From: Steroidobacteraceae bacterium
Lineage (GTDB): Bacteria > Pseudomonadota > Gammaproteobacteria > Steroidobacterales > Steroidobacteraceae
DNA: 64,000 bases
Direction: 5' to 3'
Assembly: GCA_027531255.1 (NCBI GenBank)
Contig: JAPZRU010000012.1
Coordinates: 1 to 64,000, forward strand
A program made the translations under genes and the position numbers. Of this stretch, positions 33,660-43,300 are shown one piece after another. The notes beneath the pieces are model-generated. The model made no database searches. It worked only from the letters and a program-made list of their open reading frames with translations, and had not been told where the DNA came from. Within the stretch, counting starts at the first letter, position 1, and every line of letters starts with the position of its first letter.

Positions 33660-35714
33660 ATGCCGCGCTCCGTCCGCATCAAGGACCACTGGGGCGAACA
33701 GCGGCTGTTCGTCGCCCGCACGATCGTCGCGCTGGCGGTGATCGTCGCTCTGCTCCTCCTGCTGCTCGGGCGCCTGTTCTGGCTGCAGGTGGTGCGGCAC
33801 GACTACTACGCCGACCTCTCGCAGGGCAATCGCGTGCGCGTCGAGCCGCTGCCGCCGGACCGCGGCATCGTCTACGACCGCCACGGCACCGTGATCGCCG
33901 AGAACACGCCGGCGTACCAGCTCGAGCTGACTCCCGAGGCGGTGCCGGACGTGTCGGGCACGCTGGCGCGTCTCGCCGAACTCGGCCTGCTCGACCGCGA
34001 GCAGCTGCCGCAGCTGCAGCGGCTGATCCGCGGCAGCCGCAAGTTCGAGTCCGTGCCGCTGCGCCTGCAGCTGACCGACGAGGACATCGCCACCTTCGCG
34101 GTGCGCCGCTTCGAATTCCCGGGCGTCGAGATCCGCACGCGCCTCGCGCGCTGGTACCCCTTCGGCCCGTCCGGCGTGCACGCGCTCGGCTACGTCGGTG
34201 CGATCAGCGAGGCCGACCTGAAGCGCATCGACCGCGACGACTACGCTGGCTCTTCGCAGATCGGCAAGATCGGGCTCGAGTTCGCCTACGAGGACGAACT
34301 GCACGGCGTGGCCGGGTTCCAGCAGATCCTCGTGAACGCGGCGGGCCGCCGCGTCGAGACCGTCGGCGGCGAGGAGGTGCAGCTCGAGACCCGGCCCTCG
34401 CGCGCCGGCAACGACCTGTTCCTCGGCATCGACATGAAGGTGACCGAGGTCGCCGAGGCCGCCCTCGGCGACCGCCGCGGCGCCGTGGTCGCCATGGATC
34501 CGAACAACGGCGACGTGATCGCGCTGGTCTCGACGCCGACCTTCGACGGCAACAAGTTCACGCGCGGGATCTCGTCCCGCGACTACGCGGCCCTGCGCGA
34601 CGACCGCGACATACCGCTGCTCAACCGCGCGATCCGCAGCGCCTACCCACCGGGCTCGACCGTCAAGCCGATGTACGCGCTCGCGGCGCTCGAGTACGGC
34701 ATCAAGGATCCGTCGGACTCGCTCTTCTGCCGCGGCGTGTTCTTCCTGCCGGGCTCGAGCCACCGGTTCCGCGACTGGAAGCGCGAGGGCCACGGCACGG
34801 TGGACATGGAGCGCGCGGTCGCGACCTCGTGCGACGTCTACTTCTACCGGCTCGCCGAGATCATGGGCATCGAGCGCATGCACCAGGCGATGACGAAGAT
34901 GGGGTTCGGCAAGCCGACCGGCCTCGACATCGGCGGCGAGCGCGCGGGCCTCATGCCCTCGCCGGCCTGGAAGCGCAAGCAGATGCGGCAGGCGTGGTTC
35001 CCGGGCGAGACCGTGATCGTCGGCATCGGGCAGGGCTACATGCTGGCCACGCCGCTGCAGCTCGCACACGCGACCGCGGTGATCGCCGCGCGTGGGAAGA
35101 ACTTCCGGCCGCGGCTCGTCACGGCGATCCGCGACTCCGCGACCGGGACGGTGCGGCGGCTCGCGCCGTGGCCCGAGCCGCCGGTCGTGCTCAAGAACGA
35201 GAAGAACTGGGACATCATCATCGACGGCATGCTCGCGGTGACCGAAGCCGGCGGCACCGCCGTGGCCTCGACCCGCGGCGCCCCGTACAGGATCGCGGGC
35301 AAGACGGGCACGTCGCAGGTGTTCTCGATCGGCCAGAACGAGAAGTACGACGAGTCGAAGCTCGACGAGCGGCTGCACGACCACGCGCTGTTCGTCGCGT
35401 TCGCGCCAGCCGACGACCCGAAGATCGCCGTCGCCGTGTTCGTCGAGAACGGCGGCAGCGGCTCGCGCGCGGCGGCGCCGATCGCGCGGCGGGTGTTCGA
35501 CGCGTACCTGCTGCAGAAGTACGACTTCACGCCGCTGCCGGGCGCGATCCGCACGGCGCCGGCCGGCGGCGCGACGCTGGCACCTGGCGCCGCGGCACCG
35601 CCGGCAGCGGGCGCCGCGGCACCACCCGCGCCGGGCGCGGCGTCTCCGCCGGGTCCGGCGGCGAGCCCGGCGCCGGCCACGACTACCGCGGCCGCGCCGC
35701 CGCCGAGGACCTGA
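33660..35714 (+). CDS. mrdA: penicillin-binding protein 2
   Basis: Monofunctional class B transpeptidase of the elongasome. The 684-residue product has one N-terminal membrane anchor (about 20-43), the pedestal domain with PPDRGIVYDRHG, and the transpeptidase domain with Ser333 in GSTVK, Ser390-Cys-Asp (the SxD motif of PBP2) and K548TG in AGKTGTSQ. The C-terminus carries an unusual low-complexity Ala/Pro/Gly tail of about 60 residues, probably disordered in the periplasm. Its start lies 3 bases after mreD. Confidence 0.97.
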   Translation: MPRSVRIKDHWGEQRLFVARTIVALAVIVALLLLLLGRLFWLQVVRHDYYADLSQGNRVRVEPLPPDRGIVYDRHGTVIAENTPAYQLELTPEAVPDVSGTLARLAELGLLDREQLPQLQRLIRGSRKFESVPLRLQLTDEDIATFAVRRFEFPGVEIRTRLARWYPFGPSGVHALGYVGAISEADLKRIDRDDYAGSSQIGKIGLEFAYEDELHGVAGFQQILVNAAGRRVETVGGEEVQLETRPSRAGNDLFLGIDMKVTEVAEAALGDRRGAVVAMDPNNGDVIALVSTPTFDGNKFTRGISSRDYAALRDDRDIPLLNRAIRSAYPPGSTVKPMYALAALEYGIKDPSDSLFCRGVFFLPGSSHRFRDWKREGHGTVDMERAVATSCDVYFYRLAEIMGIERMHQAMTKMGFGKPTGLDIGGERAGLMPSPAWKRKQMRQAWFPGETVIVGIGQGYMLATPLQLAHATAVIAARGKNFRPRLVTAIRDSATGTVRRLAPWPEPPVVLKNEKNWDIIIDGMLAVTEAGGTAVASTRGAPYRIAGKTGTSQVFSIGQNEKYDESKLDERLHDHALFVAFAPADDPKIAVAVFVENGGSGSRAAAPIARRVFDAYLLQKYDFTPLPGAIRTAPAGGATLAPGAAAPPAAGAAAPPAPGAASPPGPAASPAPATTTAAAPPPRT

Positions 35715-35718
35715 GCCG

Positions 35719-36858
35719 ATGGCGGAGTTCTACGAGGACTCGCAGTCTTCCGCGCGGCGCACGCTGTCGGCGTCCGGCAAGCTGCTGCGCCGGCTGCACC
35801 TGGACGGTCCGCTGCTCGCGCTGCTGGCGGCGCTCATGGTGTTCAGCCTGTTCGTCGGCTACAGCGCGAGCGGCGAGAACCTGACGCGCTGGATCGACCA
35901 GGTGCAGCGGTTCGGCGTGGCGGTCGTCGCGATGCTGGTGATGGCGCAGCTGCCGCCCGCGTGGCTGCGCCGGATCTCGCCCGTCATCTACGGCCTCGGC
36001 ATCGCGATGCTGCTGCTCGTCACCACGATCGGTCCCGTGCGCATGGGCGCGCAGCGGTGGCTCGACATCGGCCCGATCAGCTTCCAGCCCTCCGAACTGA
36101 TGAAGCTCGCGGTGCCGATGATGGCGGCCTGGTACCTGCACGAGCGCCCGCTGCCGCCGTCGGCGAAGCACCTCGCCATCGCGCTGCTGATCATCGTGGT
36201 GCCGGCCGGCCTCGTGATCGAGCAGCCCGACCTCGGCACCGGCCTGCTGGTCGCGTCCGCCGGCCTGTTCGTCGTGTTCCTCGGCGGGCTGTCCTGGTGG
36301 CTGATCGGCGCCGGCGCCGTGGTCGCGCCGTTCGCCGCGTGGATCGGGTGGCACTTCCTGCACGACTACCAGCGCCAGCGCGTGCTCACGCTGCTCGATC
36401 CCTCCCAGGATCCGCTCGGCGCCGGCTACCACATCATCCAGTCGATGATCGCGATCGGCTCCGGCGGCGTGTTCGGCAAGGGCTGGACGAACGGCAGCCA
36501 GGCGCAGCTCGAGTTCCTGCCCGAACGTTCCACCGACTTCGTGTTCGCGGTGATCGGCGAGGAACTCGGACTGCTCGGCCAGGGTCTGCTCCTCGTGCTC
36601 TACCTGGGCGTGATCGGCCGCGCGCTCTACATGGCTTCCGAGTGCCAGGACACGTTCGCGCGGCTAGTGTCCGGCGCGTTCGCGCTGACTTTCTTCGTCT
36701 ACGTGTTCGTCAATGCGGGCATGGTGGCCGGCATCCTGCCGGTAGTGGGCGTGCCGCTGCCGCTCGTCAGCTACGGCGGCACGTCCGCGGTCACGCTGCT
36801 GGCGAGCTTCGGTATCCTCATGTCGCTGTACCGGCACAGGAAGCTGGTGGGTTCATGA
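35719..36858 (+). CDS. rodA: rod shape-determining SEDS glycosyltransferase RodA
   Basis: SEDS-family peptidoglycan polymerase that partners PBP2. The 379-residue product has about ten membrane helices. Family motifs include GAQRWLDIGPISFQPSELMKL, EQPDLGTG (catalytic-region Asp), GAGYHIIQSMIAIGSGG and FLPERSTDFVFAVIGEELG, with a C-terminal VPLPLVSYGGTS. It starts 4 bases after mrdA; its stop overlaps the mltB start. Confidence 0.97.
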   Translation: MAEFYEDSQSSARRTLSASGKLLRRLHLDGPLLALLAALMVFSLFVGYSASGENLTRWIDQVQRFGVAVVAMLVMAQLPPAWLRRISPVIYGLGIAMLLLVTTIGPVRMGAQRWLDIGPISFQPSELMKLAVPMMAAWYLHERPLPPSAKHLAIALLIIVVPAGLVIEQPDLGTGLLVASAGLFVVFLGGLSWWLIGAGAVVAPFAAWIGWHFLHDYQRQRVLTLLDPSQDPLGAGYHIIQSMIAIGSGGVFGKGWTNGSQAQLEFLPERSTDFVFAVIGEELGLLGQGLLLVLYLGVIGRALYMASECQDTFARLVSGAFALTFFVYVFVNAGMVAGILPVVGVPLPLVSYGGTSAVTLLASFGILMSLYRHRKLVGS

Positions 36859-38054
36859 CGCAACTGGCTCGTCCCGGGATTCCCCGGGGTCTTCACTCCC
36901 GCGCGGGCCGCGGCCTGCGCCTGCGCCGCGGCTTCGCGGCGGCCTGCGCCGCGGCCGGCGGTGCGCTCGTGCTGTGCGCGGGCACGGCGCTGGCGCCGAC
37001 CCCGGCGCTCGCCTACGACGAGAGCCGGCCCGAGGTGAAGGCGTTCATCGACGAGGTCGCCGCCCGCAACCGGCTCGACCGCGACTGGGTCGCGAAGCTC
37101 GTGACCGGCGCGGAGTTCCGCCAGCCGATCATCGACCTGATGAGCCGGCCGGCCGAGCGCGTACGGCCGTGGTTCCAGTACCGCACCCATTTCCTGACCG
37201 AACGCCGCATCCGTGAAGGGCGCGAGTTCCTGGCGGTGCACCGCGACGCGCTCGAGGACGTGAGCCGGCGCTACGGCGTGCCGGCCGAGATCATCGTCGC
37301 GATCGTCGGGGTCGAGACCTTCTACGGGCGGATCACCGGCAGTTTCCGCGTCATCGACGCGCTCGCGACGCTGGCCTTCGACTTCCCGGCGCGCGCGCCG
37401 TACTTCCGCGGCGAGCTCGAGCAGTTCCTGCTGCTGGTGCGCGAAGCGAAGATCGATCCGCTGAAGGCCACCGGCTCCTACGCCGGCGCGATGGGCGCGC
37501 CGCAGTTCATGCCGCGCAGCTACCGCAACTTCGCGGTGGACGGCGACGCCGACGGCGGCATCGACCTCTGGACCGACTGGCGCGACGTCTTCGAGAGCGT
37601 CGCGAACTACATGGTCGAGCACGGCTGGCGCCGCGGCGAGCCGATCTACGCGACCGCGGACCTGTTCTACCCGGGTGTCGAGGGCCTGGTCGCCGGCCGC
37701 CTCGAACTCGCGCACACGGTGGACTCACTCGCGGGTCGGGGCGTCACGTTCGAGACCCGGCTGCCGGGCGAGACACGCGCGATGTTCGTCGCGCTCCGCG
37801 GCGAGGACGGCCCGACCTACCGCGTCGGCTTCAACAACTTCTGGGTCATCACCCGCTACAACCGCAGCCAGATGTACGCGCTCGCGGTGTCGGAACTGGC
37901 CGAGGCGATCGCGGCGGAGCCGGCGCCGGTGGCCCCGGAGGTCGCCACGCCGGCGGAAGGCTTCGTGCCGCCGCCGGCGCCGGCCGCCACGCCACCCGCC
38001 GCACCCGCACCGGGTGCCGCGACCGGCGCGACCGGAGCGGCCGCCGCGCAGTGA
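36855..38054 (+). CDS. mltB: membrane-bound lytic murein transglycosylase B
   Basis: Family GH103 lytic transglycosylase that cleaves MurNAc-GlcNAc bonds with 1,6-anhydro product formation. The 399-residue product has a long signal peptide (to about residue 53, ending TPALA) and no lipobox cysteine at its end, so it is probably a soluble periplasmic form. The catalytic Glu lies in IVGVETFYGR, with SYAGAMGAPQFMPRSYRNFAVD and DLWTDWRDVFESVANY following. The C-terminal 45 residues are Pro/Ala-rich. ATG 36855 overlaps the rodA stop. Confidence 0.95.
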   Translation: MTQLARPGIPRGLHSRAGRGLRLRRGFAAACAAAGGALVLCAGTALAPTPALAYDESRPEVKAFIDEVAARNRLDRDWVAKLVTGAEFRQPIIDLMSRPAERVRPWFQYRTHFLTERRIREGREFLAVHRDALEDVSRRYGVPAEIIVAIVGVETFYGRITGSFRVIDALATLAFDFPARAPYFRGELEQFLLLVREAKIDPLKATGSYAGAMGAPQFMPRSYRNFAVDGDADGGIDLWTDWRDVFESVANYMVEHGWRRGEPIYATADLFYPGVEGLVAGRLELAHTVDSLAGRGVTFETRLPGETRAMFVALRGEDGPTYRVGFNNFWVITRYNRSQMYALAVSELAEAIAAEPAPVAPEVATPAEGFVPPPAPAATPPAAPAPGAATGATGAAAAQ

Positions 38055-38896
38055 CGGGCCGCGTCCGCCACGCGCCCGCGTCCGTGCCGCGCGCCTTCGT
38101 GCGCGCCGCCCTCGTCGGCGCGTGCTGCGCCCTGTGGCTCGCCGGCTGCGGCACCGCCCCCGTGCGGCCGGCACCGCCGGGCCCGGCCCCCGCGGAGCCG
38201 CGCCGCGACCGTCCCTCCGATGCGGAACTCCTGCGGCTCCCGGAGCCGATCCCCCGGGCGGAACCGCGCTCGCGGCGCGGCAACCCGCCGTTCTACGAGG
38301 TCTTCGGCGTGCGCTACGTCGTGCGCGAGACGGCTCGGGGCTACGTCGAACGCGGCGTGGCCTCGTGGTACGGTCCCGACTTCCACGGTCGCCAGACGTC
38401 GACCGGCGAACCCTACGACATGTATGCGCTGACGGCGGCGCATCCCACGCTGCCGCTGCCCGCGTACGTGCGGGTGACGAACCTCGCCAACGGCCGCTCG
38501 GTCGTCGTGCGCGTGAACGACCGCGGGCCGTTCAAGCGGAACCGGATCATCGACCTGAGCTACGCGGCGGCGCTGCGGCTCGACATGCTGCGCGAGGGCA
38601 CGAGCCTCGTCGAAGTGCGCGCGCTCGAACCCGACGGCGCCGCGCCGCCGCCCCCGCAGGCCGCGCCGATCTACGCGCAGGCCGGCGCGTTCGCGATCGA
38701 GCAGAACGCCTTCCGCCTGCAGCGGCAGCTCGCCGACGCGGGCTTCCGCGACGCGTTCGTCAGGCGCGACGGCGTCGCGGGCCGGCCCGTGTGGCGCGTG
38801 CGGATCGGCCCCCTGCCCGGCGTGGACGCGTTCGACGGCCTCGTCGAACGCCTGCGGGCGCTCGGGCACGCCGACGTGCGGCTCGCCGCGGACTGA
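38051..38896 (+). CDS. rlpA: septal ring lytic transglycosylase RlpA, lipoprotein
   Basis: Rare lipoprotein A, which cleaves peptide-free (naked) glycan strands in the daughter-cell wall in Pseudomonas. The 281-residue product has a lipobox (ALWLAGC, Cys33). The double-psi beta-barrel domain runs from GVASWYGPDFHGRQTSTGEPYD through VRVNDRGPF and RIIDLSYAAA. A C-terminal SPOR domain (about 205-281) for denuded glycan binding ends the chain. GTG 38051 overlaps the mltB stop. It probably closes the mreB transcript. Confidence 0.95.
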   Translation: MTGRVRHAPASVPRAFVRAALVGACCALWLAGCGTAPVRPAPPGPAPAEPRRDRPSDAELLRLPEPIPRAEPRSRRGNPPFYEVFGVRYVVRETARGYVERGVASWYGPDFHGRQTSTGEPYDMYALTAAHPTLPLPAYVRVTNLANGRSVVVRVNDRGPFKRNRIIDLSYAAALRLDMLREGTSLVEVRALEPDGAAPPPPQAAPIYAQAGAFAIEQNAFRLQRQLADAGFRDAFVRRDGVAGRPVWRVRIGPLPGVDAFDGLVERLRALGHADVRLAAD

Positions 38897-38910
38897 CGCG
38901 CCGCGTACCA

Positions 38911-38924
38911 TAAGTTTCCGTAAG
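38911..38924 (+). promoter_or_regulatory. AT-rich motif upstream of dac, resembling the one upstream of mreB
   Basis: TAAGTTTCCGTAAG lies 138 bases before the dac start and matches TAAATTTCCTTAAA upstream of mreB (31045-31058) at 11 of 14 positions on the same strand. A -10-like TAGACT is at 38953-38958, without a good -35. The role is unknown; two sites alone do not prove a regulon. Confidence 0.3.
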
Positions 38925-39048
38925 CCGTGACCCCGCGCCGCGCACGGGAGCCTAGACTCCCGGCGCGCCAGTGCGCGGCCGGTCGCCCGAACCCGGCGCC
39001 GGCGCGACGGACCGGCTCCCGAATTCCAGCCAAAGGATTGTCTGCCCG

Positions 39049-40254
39049 ATGAGGACTCGCCACTCCCTGCTGACCGCGACGCTGTTCGGAGCCGTGCTGC
39101 TCGCGAACGCGGCCGCACCGTCTGCCGCGCACGCCGCCGCCGCGGTCGCGCCGCCCGCGCCCGCCGCCGCGATGCCCGTGCCGCCGCCGCCGGCCGTGCC
39201 CACGCGCGCCTACGCGCTGCTCGACGTGGCCAGCAACCAGGTGCTGGCCGCGATGAACGAGAACCAGCGGATGGAGCCGGCCAGCCTGACGAAGCTGATG
39301 ACGGCCTACGTCGTCTTCCACGCGCTCGAGGACGGCAAGCTGAAGCTCGAGCAGGAAGTGCCGATCAGCGAGTACGCCTGGCGCACCGGCGGCGCGAAGT
39401 CCGGCGGCTCGACCTCGTTCCTCGACCTCGGCTCGCGCGTGCGCGTCGTCGACCTGATCCAGGGCATGATCGTGCAGTCGGGCAACGACGCCTCGATCGC
39501 GCTCGCGGAAGCCGTGGCCGGCAACGAGGCCACCTTCGCGGTGCTGATGAACCAGCACGCGAAGCGGCTCGGCATGACGGGCACGAACTGGACGAACTCG
39601 CCCGGCCTGCCGGACCCGAACCAGTACACCACCGCGCGCGACCTCGCGATCCTCTGCGGCGCGATCATCCGCGAGTTCCCGCAGTACTACCGCTGGTACT
39701 CGCAGCGCGAGTTCACCTTCAACGGCATCACGCAGCGCAACCGCAACGGCCTGCTCGACCGCGACCCGAGCGTCGACGGCATCAAGACCGGCCACACCTC
39801 GAGCGCGGGCTACAACCTGGCGAGCTCGTCGTTCCGCAACGGCATGCGTCTCGTCTCCGTGGTGATGGGCAGCGACGGCTTCCGCACGCGCGAGGACGCG
39901 AGCGCGGCGCTGCTCGGCTACGGCTTCAGCTTCTTCGAGTCGCGCCGCCTCTACCGGGCGGGCCAGCAGGTCGGCACCACGACCGTCTTCAAGTTCGGCG
40001 ACCCGATCAACGTGGTGGTGCGCCGCGACCTCGTCGCCACCGCGCCGCGGGGTCAGTTCGCGAACGTGCGCGCGCAGCTGATCCTGAACCCGCGGCTCGT
40101 GGCGCCGCTCGCGGCGAACCAGCCGATCGGCAAGGTGCGCGTGTCGATGGGCGACCGCGTGATCGCCGAGCTGCCCGCGTTCCCGCAGCAGGCCGTCGAG
40201 CCCGGCAACGTGTTCCGCCGGCTGATCGACACCGTGCGGCTCTGGCTGGCCTGA
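39049..40254 (+). CDS. dacA: D-alanyl-D-alanine carboxypeptidase (PBP5/6 family)
   Basis: Trims the terminal D-Ala from peptidoglycan pentapeptides at the periplasmic membrane face. The 401-residue product has a signal peptide (to about residue 30), a Pro/Ala-rich spacer, then the S11 domain with Ser79-L-T-Lys82, Ser144-Gly-Asn146 and Lys246-Thr-Gly. A PBP5-type C-terminal beta domain follows, and an amphipathic C-terminal anchor helix (VFRRLIDTVRLWLA) tethers it to the membrane. ATG 39049 has AAAGGA upstream. Paralogues dacA and dacC are not distinguished here. Confidence 0.95.
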   Translation: MRTRHSLLTATLFGAVLLANAAAPSAAHAAAAVAPPAPAAAMPVPPPPAVPTRAYALLDVASNQVLAAMNENQRMEPASLTKLMTAYVVFHALEDGKLKLEQEVPISEYAWRTGGAKSGGSTSFLDLGSRVRVVDLIQGMIVQSGNDASIALAEAVAGNEATFAVLMNQHAKRLGMTGTNWTNSPGLPDPNQYTTARDLAILCGAIIREFPQYYRWYSQREFTFNGITQRNRNGLLDRDPSVDGIKTGHTSSAGYNLASSSFRNGMRLVSVVMGSDGFRTREDASAALLGYGFSFFESRRLYRAGQQVGTTTVFKFGDPINVVVRRDLVATAPRGQFANVRAQLILNPRLVAPLAANQPIGKVRVSMGDRVIAELPAFPQQAVEPGNVFRRLIDTVRLWLA

Positions 40255-40261
40255 GGCTGCC

Positions 40262-41137
40262 GTGAGCGCACCCCTGCCGATCGCCTACCTCGACGGGCAG
40301 TTCCTCGCCGTCGCCGAGGCGCGCATCTCGCCGCTCGACCGCGGGTTCCTGTTCGCGGACGCCGTGTACGAGGTGCTGCCGGCCTACGGCGGCCGCCCGT
40401 TCCTGTTCACGCCGCACTTCGACCGCCTCGACCGCAGCTGCCGCGAGATCCGCCTGCAGCCTCCGCACTCGCGCGCCGAGTGGGCGAGGCTCCTGACCGG
40501 ACTCGTCGAGCGCAACGGCGGCGGCGACATGTACCTCTACGTGCACGTCTCGCGCGGCGCCGAGAACGACCGCAACCACGCGATCCCGAAGGCCGTGCGC
40601 CCGACCGTCTTCGCGATGGCCATGCCGCTGCCGCCCGTCACCGACGACGTCAAGCGCGACGGCGTCGCGGCGATCACGACCGAGGACCCGCGCTGGAAGC
40701 GCTGCGACATCAAGAGCACTTCGCTGCTGGGCAACGTGCTCGCGAAGACGCTCGCAGCCGATGCCGGCGCGACCGAAGCGATCCTGCTGGCCGGAGGCCT
40801 GCTTCGCGAGGGCTCGTCGACCTCCGTGCTGGTCGTGCGCGACGGCGTACTGCATGCGCCGCCCGAGGGCCCCGAGATCCTGCCCGGCACCACGCGCGCG
40901 CTGGTGTTCGAGCTCGCCAGGCGCACCGGCGTGCGCGTGCGCGTCGAGCCCGTGCCCGAAGCCGTGCTGCGCGGCGCCGACGAACTGCTGATCTCGTTCG
41001 CGACGCGCGGCGTGCTGCCGGTCACGCGCCTCGACGGCGCGGCGGTCGGCACCGGGCGGCCAGGCCCGGTGTGGACGCGCCTCTACGAAGCCCTCGAGGC
41101 CTACAAGGTCGAGGTCGCGTCGCAGCCGCTGTACTGA
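40262..41137 (+). CDS. dat: class IV aminotransferase, probably D-alanine transaminase
   Basis: PLP-dependent fold-type IV aminotransferase. The 291-residue product has LDRGFLFADAVYEV near the N-terminus and the PLP lysine K151 in CDIKSTSLLGN, plus EGSSTSVLVV and the FATRGVLPVT segment near the C-terminus. Position between dac and ybeD-lipB, as in Pseudomonas, supports D-amino-acid transaminase: D-Ala released by the carboxypeptidase can be converted to pyruvate and D-Glu. A branched-chain aminotransferase is the main alternative, but the length and context favour Dat. The start is GTG at 40262. Confidence 0.88.
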   Translation: MSAPLPIAYLDGQFLAVAEARISPLDRGFLFADAVYEVLPAYGGRPFLFTPHFDRLDRSCREIRLQPPHSRAEWARLLTGLVERNGGGDMYLYVHVSRGAENDRNHAIPKAVRPTVFAMAMPLPPVTDDVKRDGVAAITTEDPRWKRCDIKSTSLLGNVLAKTLAADAGATEAILLAGGLLREGSSTSVLVVRDGVLHAPPEGPEILPGTTRALVFELARRTGVRVRVEPVPEAVLRGADELLISFATRGVLPVTRLDGAAVGTGRPGPVWTRLYEALEAYKVEVASQPLY

Positions 41138-41244
41138 GCCGCGAGCCCGGGCGCGCGGACGGCAGGCGCCGCGCGGCGCGGCGGCCGGCGGGCGCGACCG
41201 CGCGCCGCCTTGCAACCGCGGCAGGCCGCCTCCATGCTGCCCCG

Positions 41245-41517
41245 ATGACCATCGACTCGGACTCCACGCCGCTCGAATTCCCCTGCAACTACCCGGTCAA
41301 GGTGCTGGGCCGGAACTCGCCGGAGTTCCGGGCGCGCATGCTGCAGGTGATGGCGCTGCACTTCGGCCCGGTCGAGTCCGTCAACGTCACCGAGCGGATC
41401 AGCCGCGACGGCAACTACCTGTCGCTGACCTGCACGGTGCGCGCCGAGAGCCGCGAGCAGCTCGACCGCACGTACCGCGACCTGCACTCCACGGGGCTCG
41501 TGCTCTACGCGCTCTGA
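41245..41517 (+). CDS. ybeD: YbeD/DUF493 family protein
   Basis: A 90-residue ferredoxin-like alpha/beta protein of the YbeD family, whose precise role is unsettled. Features include the [17 protein letters not shown] start and the C-terminal [18 protein letters not shown] strand typical of the family. It sits next to lipB, as in E. coli and Pseudomonas, but here lipB is on the opposite strand. The two stops converge and overlap by 13 bases. Confidence 0.93.
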   Translation: MTIDSDSTPLEFPCNYPVKVLGRNSPEFRARMLQVMALHFGPVESVNVTERISRDGNYLSLTCTVRAESREQLDRTYRDLHSTGLVLYAL

Positions 41518-42215
41518 GGACGTGCGGGCGCCGCCGCCCAGGCCGGCTCGCCCGGCAGCCGCAGGTGGCGCCACAGGTGCGGCAGCAGGCCGCGGGCCGC
41601 GTCTTCCGGCGCGAGGCGCACGCCGAGCGAGGCCAGGTCCACCACCTCGAGCCCCGCGTAGCCGCACGGGTCGATCCGCCGGAACGGCTCCAGGTCCATC
41701 GCGACGTTCAGCGCCAGCCCGTGGTAGCTGCAGCCGCGCCGGATGCGCAGCCCGAGACTCGCGAGCTTCCGGCGCTCGACGTACACGCCCGGCGCGTCGC
41801 GCCGCGAGGCCGCGGCGACGCCGAGCTCCGCCGCGTACGCGACGATCGCATCCTCGATCGCGGTGACGAGCTCGCGCACGCCGAGCTTCGAACGCCGCAG
41901 GTCCAGGAGCGGATAGACGACGAGCTGCCCCGGACCGTGGTAGGTCACCTGGCCACCGCGGTCGACGTTCACGACGGGAACGTCGCCCGCCGCGAGCACG
42001 TGCTCGGCGCGGCCGTTCAGCCCCAGCGTGTAGACCGGCGGGTGCTCGAGGCACCAGAGCTCGTCGGGCGCGTCCGCAGCGCGGGAGTCGGTGAGCCGCT
42101 GCATCGCGCGCCACGTCGGCTCGTAGGGCACGCGGCCGAGCCAGCGCGCGACCGCGACCGGCCGTGGTTCGCCTTCGGGCCGTGGAGCGTCCGCGTCGTG
42201 CGGCAGCGTCGCCAA
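41505..42215 (-). CDS. lipB: octanoyl-[ACP]-protein N-octanoyltransferase
   Basis: Transfers octanoyl from ACP to lipoyl domains, the first step of lipoate synthesis. The product has about 236 residues. Motifs are the [10 protein letters not shown] turn, [20 protein letters not shown] (conserved His), the catalytic Cys-Lys region with [23 protein letters not shown], and [10 protein letters not shown]. The start is uncertain: no ATG or GTG precedes the first conserved block, so TTG at 42215 is taken, 11 bases after the lipA stop; CTG at 42230 overlaps it. lipA-lipB form one unit. Confidence 0.9.
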   Translation of the reverse strand: MATLPHDADAPRPEGEPRPVAVARWLGRVPYEPTWRAMQRLTDSRAADAPDELWCLEHPPVYTLGLNGRAEHVLAAGDVPVVNVDRGGQVTYHGPGQLVVYPLLDLRRSKLGVRELVTAIEDAIVAYAAELGVAAASRRDAPGVYVERRKLASLGLRIRRGCSYHGLALNVAMDLEPFRRIDPCGYAGLEVVDLASLGVRLAPEDAARGLLPHLWRHLRLPGEPAWAAAPARPQSA

Positions 42216-42226
42216 CGGTGGCGGGC

Positions 42227-43258
42227 TCAGCCGAGCCCCGCGTTGTTGCGTTCGAGCGCACGCTCGGCGCGGTAGCTCGACCGCACCATCGGGCCCGACA
42301 CGCACTCGAGGAAGCCGAGGCCGAGCGCGACCTCGCGCAGGTGCGCGAACTGCTCCGGGGTGACGAAGCGCGCGACGGGCAGGTGGTTCGCCGTCGGCCG
42401 CAGGTACTGGCCGAGCGTCAGGATGTCGACCTGCGCCTCGCGCAGGTCGCGCATGCACTCGACGACCTCGTCGTCGGTCTCGCCGAGGCCGAGCATCAGG
42501 CTGGTCTTCGTCAGCACCGCGGGCCGGTGGCGCTTGGCGAACGCGAGCACGTCGATCGTGCGGTCGTAGCCGGCGCGCGGATCGCGAACCGGGTGCGTGA
42601 GGCGCTCCACGGTCTCGACGTTCTGCGCGAACACCTCGAGGCCGCTGTCGACGACCGTCGCGACGTCGGCCTCGACGCCCTGGAAGTCGGGCGTCAGCGC
42701 CTCCACCGCGGTCGCGGGGCTGCGCTCCTTGATTGCGCGCACGCAGGCCGCGTAGTGCGCCGCGCCGCCGTCCGGCAGGTCGTCGCGGTTGACGCTGGTC
42801 AGCACCACGTACTTCAGGCCCATCAGCGCGACGGTGTTCGCGACGTTCGCGGGCTCCTCCGCGTCGAGCCAGCCGCGCGGGTTGCCGGTGTCCACCGAGC
42901 AGAACCGGCACGCGCGCGTGCAGACCGCGCCCATCAGCATGATCGTCGCGGTGCCGGCGTTCCAGCACTCGCCGATGTTCGGGCACTTCGCCTCTTCGCA
43001 GACGGTGGCGAGCCGGTGCTCGCGCACCGTGCGCTTCACCGACTCGAAGCGCGCGCCCGCCGGCATCGGCGCGCGCAGCCACGGCGGCTTGCGCCCGACC
43101 ACGAGCGGCTCGGCGCTCGCGGTGGCCTTGATGCCGTCGCGGATCGCGGTGAAGCCCTGCGGAGTGACGTACTTCTGGCCGCTCGCGGGCCGCGGGCCGG
43201 TCGAGCCGGCGGCCGAGGGGCCTGCGACGACGACGGGAATTCCCTTGAGTTCGGGCAC
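42227..43258 (-). CDS. lipA: lipoyl synthase
   Basis: Radical-SAM enzyme inserting two sulfurs into the octanoyl chain. The 343-residue product has the auxiliary cluster motif [12 protein letters not shown] and the radical-SAM motif CTRACRFC, followed by the [13 protein letters not shown] segment and a C-terminal RSSYRAE whose Ser ligates the auxiliary cluster. The start is GTG at 43258. It lies 42 bases after murU on the same strand, so it may belong to an amgK-murU-lipA-lipB transcript. Confidence 0.97.
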   Translation of the reverse strand: MPELKGIPVVVAGPSAAGSTGPRPASGQKYVTPQGFTAIRDGIKATASAEPLVVGRKPPWLRAPMPAGARFESVKRTVREHRLATVCEEAKCPNIGECWNAGTATIMLMGAVCTRACRFCSVDTGNPRGWLDAEEPANVANTVALMGLKYVVLTSVNRDDLPDGGAAHYAACVRAIKERSPATAVEALTPDFQGVEADVATVVDSGLEVFAQNVETVERLTHPVRDPRAGYDRTIDVLAFAKRHRPAVLTKTSLMLGLGETDDEVVECMRDLREAQVDILTLGQYLRPTANHLPVARFVTPEQFAHLREVALGLGFLECVSGPMVRSSYRAERALERNNAGLG

Positions 43259-43300
43259 GGGGCGGATCCGGGTGGGAGGCGCTGGGCGGGGCCGCCGATT